In this document: in pieces, positions 12,100 to 25,000 of the stretch
Layout: each line of letters begins with the position of its first letter
Position numbering within the stretch: position 1 is the stretch's first letter
NCBI GenBank assembly: GCA_040954595.2
Contig: CM082578.2
Span: 8,246,001-8,310,000, forward strand
Origin: Balanoglossus misakiensis
Taxonomy: Eukaryota > Hemichordata
DNA: 64,000 nt
Direction: 5' to 3'
Program-made: the position numbers and the translations under genes
The notes under the pieces: generated by a model
The model's input: the letters and a program-made list of their open reading frames with translations, nothing else
Told to the model about the DNA's origin: nothing
Database searches by the model: none

Positions 12100-13077
12100 A
12101 CACTTTTGTGACAATATGTCTGTCTGACTTACACTTATCCACACTCAAATTAGACGATATAGCCAGTACATGAATTCAGTTTTAGTTTTCAGGGTTCAAC
12201 CAAAAACGGACTTACGTCTGTAATACTAAGTATTTTTATTTGGTCTATATACAACCACCACCAGTACATTTTCTTGTCCAATTCTTTGAAACATGCTAAA
12301 TTGTTTAATACATTACGACTTCATTTTTGAAGGCACAAAGCTTTGAGCCTTGTCTCATCAGACTATCAGTTGACTATATGATATAAAGGATACAAGGCAC
12401 CACCATTTTTTGGAAAAAAGGGGGCAAATGCATATTAAAATTCATCTTTTTGTGTCCGACTGGCATTTCTGACGAGTCTCGCGCACTTTGCTGGGAAACA
12501 AGAAGTGCGCCCTCTTCGCCAAACCTGAAGAAAAAAACGTTGTGAATGTGTCACATGACCTCCGGTGCAACAACATACTTTCTGGTGATGACAAGGACAT
12601 ATGCAGGGATAGTGTGTTGGGACAGCTGATAACGATATAGACTCGGCTTCAGATTGATAAGGTAACGTGTCTATCAGTTTCTTCGGTGCCATGGGTATAT
12701 TCCAACAACATACGACCGTCTAAGATACTCGCCAGATTTGTACGTTTGTCATAGTCGCATTGACAGTCCGTCTTCTCAGTGTGTGTACAAAAACAACGGA
12801 AGCGTACAGTTTTCATTTCAAATCGAAACTAGAGGTCGAGGTGGCGGGGACGGTTACCGTAGTACTTGATAACATATTTATGATCATTGGGATATTGTTA
12901 TTCAGGATGTACACTTCATGTGTCAGTCAGCAGTGTAGCAATCTATGTTTGTGTTCTATCGTAGAGTTTCCTACAAGGCGTACTTCTATCTTCTATCTTT
13001 ACCCTTATTACGTGTGGCACCTATCCAATCGATCCTCTTTACCTTTACCTCTCTATCTCCTGCCTGATCGTCAGACC
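12100..13077. other. Spacer and presumed PTPDC1 promoter/5' UTR
   Basis: No recognised gene. The frame of the first PTPDC1 exon is open upstream to 12760 and contains further ATGs, but that translation has no resemblance to PTPDC1 and reads like chance. The true start or transcription start could lie anywhere in 12700-13078. Confidence 0.4.
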
Positions 13078-16000
13078 ATGCTTACGGCAAGCTACGCTGC
13101 CAGTCAGCTCCAGAAATCGATGTCAGAATTTTTACGAGGTAAACGATTATTTCTGCACCCTACCCACAGAACATTGTGACTAAAATCAGTGTTGTTTTGA
13201 GTTGCCATGGGGACCATTTGGTGTCGCCGGGTTTGGTACCATTTTCACTTCGATTGCATTCCACTCTTTTGTCCAGGTTTTTGTGTGAAAGGAAATCAAT
13301 TATGACCGTCATTACCTGTTAAAATAACTCAGAGGTTGTATGACTATTATTAGACTGGGGAAACAATAAGTATACCTATAAATAGAACACAACTTCTAAT
13401 TTATGCATGCTTTTTAACTACATGTATTAATTTAGTTATAAACTTAAAAATGAAGATGTCACTAATTTGCAGAATTCCTGATGTCCACTATCTCTAAGTG
13501 GCATGGTCTGTTTGAAGTTTAAATTTTTGTCCAAAGAAGCATTCAATGCTAACTCGTTTGTGTTTTATGGTATTATCAGTTACTAGCTGCAATGATTGTT
13601 GCGGGTGCTGCTGGGTAGACTGGTGTGTAACCTGGCAGCACCCACTACAATCATGCATTGCAGCTACAACAGTACTAATGTGGATGGCGTGCTTTATTTC
13701 ATGCACTTGTCATGACAACTGGTACATAAATATACAGAGAAAGTAGTGACAGGGCAAAATCACAGACAGCTGTTGTGTTTTTGATTTATGACATCTTCTA
13801 CATACCGCCTCACAGTTTGCTAGAGAGCAGTGTTTGTAAAATCTGGCCCTGTAGCAGCTATTTGCAGGCTTTTCTACTATATGTAGACTAGTGGTACTTG
13901 TACATGGTTTTCTCACCCTGTATTATACATTGTACAACCGTAACATTCCCAAGAATTTAAAGTATTGTAAAGGTGTGACTTTATATGGCTCTGTTTAGAA
14001 TTGTCATGACAGTCAACAAGCACAACCGTTTTTGGGTTGACCATAAAAATGTACTCAAATGCAAGCTGTGTTTGGTCATTTGAGGAAGTACTCCAAATTA
14101 TAGCTGTAGTAACGCAGTTGTACCATTGGGGGTGGTGATTACCTGGGGTAATCAGCCACCACCACCAACGGTACATGCAGCTGCGTTACTACAGCTATCC
14201 AAATTGATAATGGGTTGTTCAAGCTTCAGCTCTCACCTAGTGCAAGACTCCTGCCGTTCACAGAGAAAAGGTGAGGAACGGTAGGGGACGGTCCTACTGC
14301 ATGTACCCTGGCGTTCACTGTGTTTTCGTGTAGCCCTGACAGTGACAGAGGGCAAGACTTGTGTGGTGTCAGTAGACCATTTTCAGAGCTCCACAAAACC
14401 CTGTGAGACTTTGCGTAGCTACGGTAGGCAATGTATATGGGGGGGGAGTCTTTCTCGTAGCACAGGACAAACAACATATGGCCCATCTTGTTAAACTTAA
14501 ACAGCTCAAAAGTTACATATTTTGTTAAACTCTATTCTAATTTCATATAAAGCTGGACTTGTACACTTGTATTACTTGGCCAGCTACCCATTGCTACAGT
14601 GATTAACATAGTTTCGAAAGATCTATCAATGAGCAGCAAAATCGTCTATTTATCGTACAATCTATCGCAGGTGTTGAGACTCAGAAAAGGCTGTGTTCAA
14701 CAATCTCCCTGTCACTCTACAGTGACCTTTCCATAAAGCTCTCTCTTCTGGCAGGTGCATAACTATGGAAACTCCAGAGTCTTGACAGATCTGAAAAAAA
14801 AGGATGGGAAGAGATTGATTGTTACAAGCCCTGCGCTGTATTTCAGAAAGCTACTTATGTCCACTTGTTTAGAATTGTCAAGACATGGACATAATTGATG
14901 GCATAGCATGAAAAATATACCCATCTCTTGGGGAATTCTAATTGGTCTGCCTAATAGAGAGACTTGAGCGTATATTTCACACACAGTCTGAATGTAAATC
15001 ATTTATTAAAAAAAATAATCTGGATACTAGACAGGCAAGATTGTCTTATTAGTCTACAATTAGAGCCATATTAATCCTGAACTTGAATTTCCAAATTTTC
15101 ACTAGATAAATGTATGCTTTATGATTCTTTGGAGACAAGTGTCAAAGCACAGCACATTGACTAGGGTATTTGGAACGCTGCATGAGTGACAGACTGCTGA
15201 AAAAATTGTGACTAAATACGACGGTTGGAAGATTATGTTAGATTTTATAATGTCGCACCTGAATCCTACCAAAAAAAAGGCTTACGGTTCACAAGCAGGG
15301 TTGGCATACGTTTGTATGTTGTCGAGAATGCATGGCCTACATTGAAAGTTAATCAATTTTCTTTCAACTGCCTCCCGGATGAATGGGTCATTCTAAAATA
15401 ATTAGAATAATGAACCTTATTATGTACACCTACTGCCACGATGAACAGTGTTCTATCATGCAATGATCTTCTGTATTGTACAGTGCCCAGAGTCTTGTAA
15501 ATGTAGAAATTCTTGATGTACATGTATGACGCCAGATGGCCGGGATGGAAGACGATAATATTTAATATGGTGGTGGTGAATTTGAATTGCTTCACGGTGT
15601 ATAAATGAAACATCCTGCATAGATCTGTAATTTTCATAACCATTAAACTTGTTGTAAACAATGATCATTGTCAAAATCATGCTCTGTCGCTGCATTTCAA
15701 GACGTTTGCAGTTAAAAATAGCAACAGCAGGGTTTGGCATTGACAATGATGACTGTACGGGAAAAGATTTAAGTAAAGTATTAAAAACAACCCACACTGT
15801 TCTCACATGACTAGTGCTAATGAAGGTGATGACATTTTTTCCATAGCTTCAGTTGTTGCTATGACAACACAATGAAAGCCGATCCATATGTAGCAAAATT
15901 TGGACATTTTCTGTCAGCGGACACGTCTTCATAAAGAACTCTTGATCAGGAAAGACTCCCACACAAATGCTCTGATGATGCGTGTGTGTTTTCCGCTACA

Positions 16001-19000
16001 TGTTAAGAAAGATGAACTGGAGCTTGTACGTGTGGCATCGCGCCACAACTACACCTCATGCATTAAATGATCTTGTATGGTCACTGATGCAGTTGTCATA
16101 GTAACCACTGATTTTGCTAACACCGATGGCCGTGAAAGAGGAAATGCAGGAAATCATTGTCAGTCTGTTCGCGTCAGCATTGATGTCACTGACATTGACA
16201 TTGACATTGACACAGGCGCTGATTCATGGCTAATTGATTTCCTGTGTCATTAGGTTTGGCATTTGTGTGTGTGCACGCTTACTGTTGTATTCATGAAAGT
16301 CAGCCCTCCCATATGCTGTATTGTCTTGAACATGGTGCCTACATGTACAAACATTCCTCAGTCTGGTGGAGTGACTTGGTCCATGCCTATGCTACCAAGG
16401 ATTGATAAATTGAGATTTTTGTATCATCTAGCGTTGTTAGCATGTAAACATGTCAGATGATGAATAGCCAGTCTGCTCATTTGAAAAAAAAAGAAATGTG
16501 CCAGTCTTTAGTTGTGGCCCTTTGATTTTTTGAGGAAGTACTGGAAACAAAATAGCAAACCGTTAAATGGGCCGAGGACACTCGCTTGTTCAGATGATTG
16601 AGTGATGTGTTTCGATTGATCAAAATTTGGGAAATCGTGCGCAGTTTAATGCAAGCTGCCCCTGGGAAAGAATCTAATCACGCCCATCCACTCAGAAGGT
16701 TCATTGTCAATCTTGACATGCCTGCTCGTTATTTCCTGAGTTGATAATTCTAGTAGTATGTTGCAAATGCAGTCAACAAGTTTGCAGCTGTGTTTCTGTA
16801 GAATAGTACATGTATTGTTTCTATCCACTAATAATGTGATGATGATGGCGATGATGATGATGATGCCTTGATGGTGATGATGATGATATGATGATGATGA
16901 TGATGATGACAACGACAATGATGATGATGATTTATGTAGCAAAGATAAAATTAATACAACCTTTGATTTCTGGTAAAACATTAAAAACAATGGAGCCAAA
17001 GATGTGCAAATATGAAACATATTTGATCATACTGGTATGACAATTACCATGGTATAAAAGACTAGAATAAGCGTGTGATACATACCATTCTATTTACCTG
17101 TCTGTCTTTTTGCATCCCCTTTGACTGCAGACTTATCTTTTATTTTAAAACAAACAGCATTATAATCTTTTATTTTTAAACAAACTACATTATATATTAC
17201 ACACCAATTACAAATATAAATTGTAATATTACAGGAAACAAACCAGTTATGTACTACACAGTAGATTGACAACAGACGATCATTGGGTCTATATTTCCTT
17301 CAGAATGAACCCATCAATTGTAGGCATTGTGGGGCAGTCATCATTTGTGGCGAGGCGTTATTCAAATTCTACAGTTTCTCTTTACTCAAAAGAAGCCAAT
17401 ATTGATTATTTCTTGTTGCCAGACAGAAGTATAAATAGAGGCAAAGTATAATTTCCAATGCACTGTTCTGCAGTGGCTGTGTGTCAGCTGTCTTGTTGCT
17501 GTGTTTGGTCTGTGTTTTCTTTGACTTGTGTATACAATTCATGTTTGTGCGTACATATTGAGAATGTGGGTTGGGTGTCAGTGGGCAGAGCATTCTTTTT
17601 TTTAGTATGATCCCACGTGACACTGGTGTTCTCCCAAGAGAAATTTAAAGAGTATCGGCAAATACCTGTTAATTGTTTTTGGAATATGCTCATCATTGTC
17701 TGATATTGCAATATTGTTAACATTTATAAATTTATTTTCCCCATAAACTGAGAAAACGCTTTTTTATATGAACTTAAAGTAAAAATAAAAAAGCGTTTTG
17801 TGTCAACTTACTGGAAATATTGTACCATAATGTAGTACTGCCTTTTCTTTACATTCAGGTATTTCGTACCTGATCATTAATTAAACAAAAAAGCACTTTG
17901 AAGATGCTTCAGTGTGTTTTTGAAGACTGTCTGCTTGTAAAACTTTCATACCTTGTATAATGTTTCAGTATAAGTGTAAATTATTAAACAGCAAATTCAA
18001 ACACTTTCTTCTTCAAAACAACTTGTGAATGTATTCATGTCACACACACCAGGGGATAAACTGTTGATGGCACAGTACGTATATGATCAGAGGTCTGTGC
18101 CCCTGGCAACTTGGAACACATTTTTCATGATATGAAATTAGATATATCTATCTAACCTGATTAAAACCATGCCCTCGCCCACCTAGGTTTCTCTGAATTT
18201 GTTTGTTGGCAGCATTCATGATGTTGTGAAGACGACATAGGGGTCAGTTACTAATTAGATTAATTAATGCGGCAAATTGCCATTTGCTTCAATACCACTG
18301 ACAAAATTTGCAGCTTGTTCAATTCACTGTTAGGGTTCCGAGGTGTGCTTCGAGTACACTGCGCCCAAGGTCAAGGGCAAGACCTCTACTTACTTTTCTT
18401 AGGAAGTGGTGCTTTCTCCACAAGTGGATTAAAACGGAAAAAAATGGACGAATAATTAAAAGGGAAATTTTGCATGAAATATATTCATGGAATGTTGAAG
18501 TTATTGTTAATAAATTCTTTAATATTTCAGGGCGGTACCAGTTGAGGGTACATTGTACATAAAAACCCCAACATGCGTGTATGCATTATTCAGAAATAGA
18601 TCTCATCCCTTTATCTTCATCTTCTCCTTTCAAGATGGTTCACTCTCTTATCTCTCCTCCTTATCCTTTCTGACTCTAAAAGTTCTCTATTCACTCTAAA
18701 CTGTGTGGAACATCGGTTCTGTGCCATTGTCATGTTCCGGTTTCCCCTGCGTGCTGCATGTACCATTGCATGCTCAGAGACTCTGAAATCCATCAATGGG
18801 ACTCGCACAAGGCCTGATGCGGTTTCCATGGGCAATAATGTGGTTTCCATGACAATGGTGTATGTGTATACAGTACTTAATGAGCTTCACTAGATCACAC
18901 ACACAACTTGGAAAGTCAACTATTGTTAATCCCTCTCAGTGTCGGATTGTTAAAAATACACAGTTGAGTTTTCCTATTTCACATTGTGTATATCTGACTT

Positions 19001-22000
19001 TTTTCTGGCTTGTGCTGGACTCTATCATTTTAAACATGTTGAGTTGTTTCGCATCCTTTTAATCTCAAGTTTGAAGTAGTGATATCTCATATTTAAGGAG
19101 GTGATGATAATTGTTTTAAAACTTCTTGTTATATCTCATTAAGGATGTACGCGCAGAACATAAACCGGAAACAGCGCGCGCCCGGTCTTTTTCCCATAGG
19201 ATTACACTGAAAATTGCTAGAAAACAAACTTCTACTATTGTCATTTTCACTAAATTTCACACAAAGCTCAGTTCAGCAAATATAAATTCATTGGTCAAAT
19301 AAAATATAGGGGTCACCGCGCTCTTTTTTGAGATAAATTGCGTTAGAAATTTTGTCCATAGACAAACCATTGGTGAAAAATGCTGAGTCAGCAGTTTTCT
19401 TCTATTATCGACTAAATTCATGGCTCTGTATTTCAAAAACAAGCGCGGTGACCCCTTTATTTTATTACGGATTTTCATTATACATACAAAGGAGAATCTA
19501 AAAATCCACAATTAAAAAAAATGACAATACTTTCAATTTTACTGAACGTACAACAATTTTGATCTTATTCTTCAGATCATGCTATGGCTAATACACCTAG
19601 AGGGGAGATCAAGTGGACGTCCAACGCAGGGGAACATATAGGCAGTACGAACAAGCCCACCGCCAAATATAGCGCCCTTTCGGACGGCTTGCGACAGATC
19701 ACGCCCGGATCGTGGCAATGTTCCATGTTCTGTGGCGGTCGCAATTGCAAATACTGCAATCCTAGTAAAGGGAATTGGCCGTCGGAGAGGATGGTCATCA
19801 AAGGACTGTTTTCCGAGTGGTGAGTATAACTACGTGGAAGACCACGTCTCTGCCCTCAGCCAGTATTTGGAATTGTAATGATGGTCCTTTGATGAGTGAT
19901 TTCTGGTTCGATGTTTATGACCACCACCCCCTTTCACCATCATGCTTCAGCCCATATACTAGTAGTTTTCTATGGTAAGGTTGGACCTCTAAACAGGGAA
20001 CTGGGGGTGAAAGGGTTAAGACTAAAAGACGTATCCGAGTGAATACAATAATTAATCATGTAGACTCTTTTTCTTGATATCTGACATTTCTATTTGATTT
20101 TTTAAACATCTCACATCCTTGTCATAGCAAGGAATTCTTTATATACAAAAAGATAAAATGGCCCCAGTCATACAGTCACTCCACTAGCCCTTAAACCCCA
20201 GGCTCGTGGTTTTGCTCACACACCCCCAGGGCCCTTCTAAAGTACCTTCATACTCACAGTAATATAATTTTATTTTCTCTTTTGTAGGATCACCGATGAT
20301 ATAATTGCCATATCTAGACCATCAACAGAAATTATAGAGAAATACAATGTCATAGAACAGTTTAAAAAGTAAGGAATTATCTCATCAAAGTGGTAATTTA
20401 ATGCTTTAAGCATTTATACGCTCCATCCATTAGGCATATCTTCAACTACACATATGTGCATGTACCGGTACCGGTAATACCCAAATGAATTATAAACAAA
20501 ATGTCAAATTTTCTATCAATAAATTGAGATTATTCCATCAGAAAATGTAGCTAAATTATATTGCTGGTTGTATAAGAAAACCACTGTCGTATTTTTGTAT
20601 CCAAGCAATCACTTTGGATATTTATCGTTATCTGTATTTTTCAGAAAGTGACATCCAAGAACAAAATTTGATATGACATTTTTCAGATGCATCAGCTTGC
20701 AGCTGCTGGGTTTTAATGGAGACTTGACTTTTTTTCTCTCCGACTAATCAGTCATCATAACCATGCCAACCAATGGTCCCTGTAATGCATGGTCCTTGTA
20801 TTGACGTCATTCAGTAAAAATTTACCACAGCCAGGGATTACCTTAGCTTTTTGTGTCTGTTGGAAATGATTAGATGGGAAGTTTATCATGTTTGGCCAGA
20901 CTGTCACAGAGCCTCCTGTTCAGCATTCCGGTCTTTGGTATTTAACCTTTCCATGAAATAATACCATGAGACAAACATGGGAGTCTGACTGTACACACCA
21001 GTATAAATACCGTACTTTTGGCATCTGTCTGTGGTGTTATAGGTACACCCCAAGGGTTCTTTCTTTAAAGCTACAGTATCTTCAATATTCCCCAAAAGAC
21101 AGCCGGGCCTGTATTTCTGTCAGTATCTGAACTGAGTTTGTATGTGGTATTGGTTGTGTTTGAGCATGTCATGTTATGGCCAAAAAGCACAGAATCCAAA
21201 ACTTTTTTAACTGATGAGATCTCACATTTGTTTAGCAGGGAGATACTAGTGTAACCATGGTCACTGGAGTGACTGTGGTGCACCACACAACTGTGTCTGT
21301 GCATCCACATGTGTGTGCATGTGTATGTGCGCACGTATATGCCTGCATATGTGTGCACATGCGTTAACAAAGAGAAGACTTGGCATTGACTACTACTGAT
21401 ATTTCCCTTCGACAGATGGGACATCAAGTCCATAATGAACCTACAAAGACCCGGCGAGCACAGCAGTTGTGGCAACCCTCTGGAAGAGGAAAGTGGCTTT
21501 TCCTATTTACCAAAAACTTTTATGGACGAGGATGGTAAGCCTGATCAAGTGAACTCATAAAAAATCATCAATGTACATCTCTTCATGAAATGATTATAAT
21601 GTAATGACGTAAAGTTGTAAAGTGAAATGTGCATATGAGCGTTTGGCCACATGTGTATCACACTTTATATTTCTATGGGTGATTTATTTTTTCATCAATG
21701 TCAGCAGCCTTATATAGAATTTCCTGTTCATAATATGAAAATTTGAATTTAAGTTTCATCTAGATAATATCTCATAGTTATAGAGATGGATATTTATGAA
21801 CCTTTTCCACTATTTTTTTTCAGAATTTTTGTCCTGTGTGTTAACTAATTTCTTGTTTCCCCAAAATAATATCAAATACCATCACATCCTGTTTATGAGT
21901 AGCTACATATACATGTCAGTGATACATGTATTTTATGTCCAGACAAATTGGTAAATTGCATGACCTTTACATCCTATATTTTGTTGGTTTGGATCTGCTG

Positions 22001-25000
22001 GTGTGATCTTAAAAATTCATCACTTGACTACCTTCTTTGTGGCACAAACAGCATTTTTCTCAGTTCACAAAATCTTACGCAATCAGCATGAGGAAGTAAA
22101 AAAAATTCTAAGACAAAATTGCTGACAGTTGTTATAGCTATACTCTCTCTAAATGATTTATAGCCTTCCCCTTTAAATCCTTCCATCTAAAAGCAAGCCA
22201 CAAATTATTCCTGAGTGAAAGTAAAAACTCAAAACATGTGCGTTCAATTAGGGTCCGTTAATGGTGTTTAGCTGGAGGTGAAAACACATTAATTTGTGAT
22301 TGAAAGTCTCATGCACTGCAACGCAAATTTGTTAACCTCAAACATTTTCTTGGGTAATCTTTGAATATTACCCATAAAACGGTATGACCTTTGTTGTATT
22401 ACGATAACATTCTCTTGTGATCATAAACTGGGCAAGTATTACAATTTAACAGTTGTTGTGCCTTTTTAACATTACCACCATCTTCAAAAACTGAGTGATT
22501 GTGTTATATGTACATGTGCATACATGACTATTTCAGAGAATTTCCCATGTGAACTACTAACTACTGCCACTGTGTTTAATAGCTAATCTTTATTCTTTTT
22601 CTAGTTTTCTTTTACAATTTCGGTTGGGATGACTATGGTGTCCGATCGTTGCCGTCCATCCTTGACATGGTCAAGGTCATGTCATTTGCATTACAAGAAG
22701 GAAAGGTAAACATTTTACAAGTCATTTGCATTTGGCATTCTTCATTAAAATATTTAAAAATCTGTATTTTTTATTATTTTATCGACAGTGTTTTTCTATA
22801 ACTTTGCATGGCGGGATTATAGTGTTAGATCACTGTATAGTGTGCTGGATATGGTCAAAGTGTTGTCATTTGCCTTGGAACAAGGAAAGGTACAGTGGAG
22901 GAGTGGCTTTGCAAACATGCAATCAAACAGTCATTAATTAAGTCACCGTTTCAAAGCTTGAAGCATGTACTAATAGAAACTACACTATTTGGAGTGGAAA
23001 ATTGAAGTGACAAAATTATACATTCAGCTATGCACAGGCTATTTGCACAAATGCTACATGATAGATCAGTACGGTTGGTTTTATATGCTGCACGTGTATG
23101 TTCTTGAAGAAATGTTCAAGAAAAAAGTTTGGTCTGTTCAATTGAACCTCTTTGTCATTTCAAGCGTCTCGGTTTAGCATTTCTCTCCTCTCCACCATGC
23201 AATGAAACATAAATAATTGATCGCTAGACAACAATATAACTAACATGAAAGTGATATCACTTATGAGTTGTAAAGTTGATTGTGTGACATTGGTGAAAAC
23301 ATATTGACTGAAATTGAGATCACTCATTAATTTTTAAGTTGACTGGGTGAAATTGATATTCTGCATGTATGAGAAAATACTTTGGAGGATGTTTTCTGAC
23401 AACTACTGCTGTCCAGCATACTATATCATATTTTGAATTTATCATTTGGTGTTATTACCATGCTTTTCCTGTCTCCCTCCGAGGCTCGTATTTTTTTCTG
23501 AAATCAAGTGAAAATTTACCACTGTCTGTAGGACAGCTTTTAAATTAATTAAAATACATCGTATAAATTTCATTACTAGTTGCTGTTATTGTGAACATGA
23601 TAGAAAGTGAAACCACATGCGAAACTACAGATCTTTGACAACTATTGTGACTTGAATGTACATGTATTGAATGGTTCCAGGTACTTGTACCGTAGACACT
23701 GTAACATAGCAACTGCCTGGTAGCTATGACAACCTGATCTGGGATATAAACAAACTCTAGTCATTCCAGTCAAAGGGTCACTGACGTCAGTGACCTGCTT
23801 TGAACTCATGACATATCTGAACACTACTGAGTCCTGTAAATATAGTGTTGATTGCTTGTAAATTGAGCGTGCCCTGCGGGCCAGTGTGATGCGCCACTGA
23901 CTTTTCAAACTCTCTCTGGTGGCACAAGAAAAAATGATCCGTATTACATTGTACGTGGACATGTAAAGGTGTAGGGCTGGCAGAAATTTCGAGATTTTCT
24001 CAATTTGACTTAACAGCGTTTTAAAAATGCTTGTCAGAGGTCACACTGCTTGAAGTACGGTTACCCTTTCCACCGTGTTGCCTCACCTTGTGCGTGCCAC
24101 AGAAAAAATATACCTTGAATTATTGTGCATACGCATACTTCTAACTTTCTCTTCTGAAAGTTGTTTTGTTTGAAAGTGCACAAGGCATTTGACTGTGAAA
24201 GAGTTACATACACAAAATCTATGCATGTGCACACACACACACGCACACACACACACACACACACCATAATACACACAATCGATCCAAAGTTGTGTGTACA
24301 CTAAGTCAAATCACATGTTTTCACAGTAGCAAGGAGAGAACCAATTATCATTAAAATGTGTGTCATATGTGAACATATAGTCTCATCACCTCAGCATTGG
24401 TTTGTCAGTATAATGCTCCCCTCTTTGTTTTCAGCTGAGAAGTGTAAGAGACTGGGGCAACATATGGGCCACGTCTGTTTGCCTCTAACTATCTCAGAAC
24501 CAGTCATATAAATACTGTTTTTTAAAAATAATTCGTATATGTTTTTTTTCTCTTTTTAGGCAGCTGTCCACTGTCATGCTGGACTGGGACGGACTGGTGT
24601 ACTTATAGCATGCTATCTTATTTATGCAAAGAGGATGGAAGCTGACCAAGTTATTCACTTCGTGAGAGAGAAAAGGTAAACTCGCCACAATAGATGTGAC
24701 AATCATTTTGCATTTTAATTAAGTACGACTTTTGGAATATATCAAAACTTCTTTGAATGACAAAAAAATTTTTGAACGAATCACGTGTCTTATAAGGTTG
24801 ACCATAATGAGTGTCATTGTTGACTTTTTTGTTGTTGGATTCTTTGCAGACCTGGTGCAATTCAAACAAGAGGTCAAGTGGAGTGCTGCCAACAGTTCGG
24901 CAAATTTTTGATCCCCCTGCGAGTGGTGTTTTCATCTGTGTAAGTATTCACAATATTCCTGGTTGTGCACATTACAACAGTACTCGGTGCATTTACAGGT

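Noticed and set aside
12760-13179. 139-codon frame covering PTPDC1 exon 1
   Set aside because: Only the last 20 codons before the donor at 13138 fit the gene model. The upstream translation has no family resemblance, though an earlier start cannot be excluded.
24435-24487. Acceptor-like TTTTCAG followed by a short open frame in the PTPDC1 intron
   Set aside because: The frame stops after about 18 codons and has no donor. The exon at 24560 joins directly in phase to 22705 or 22889.
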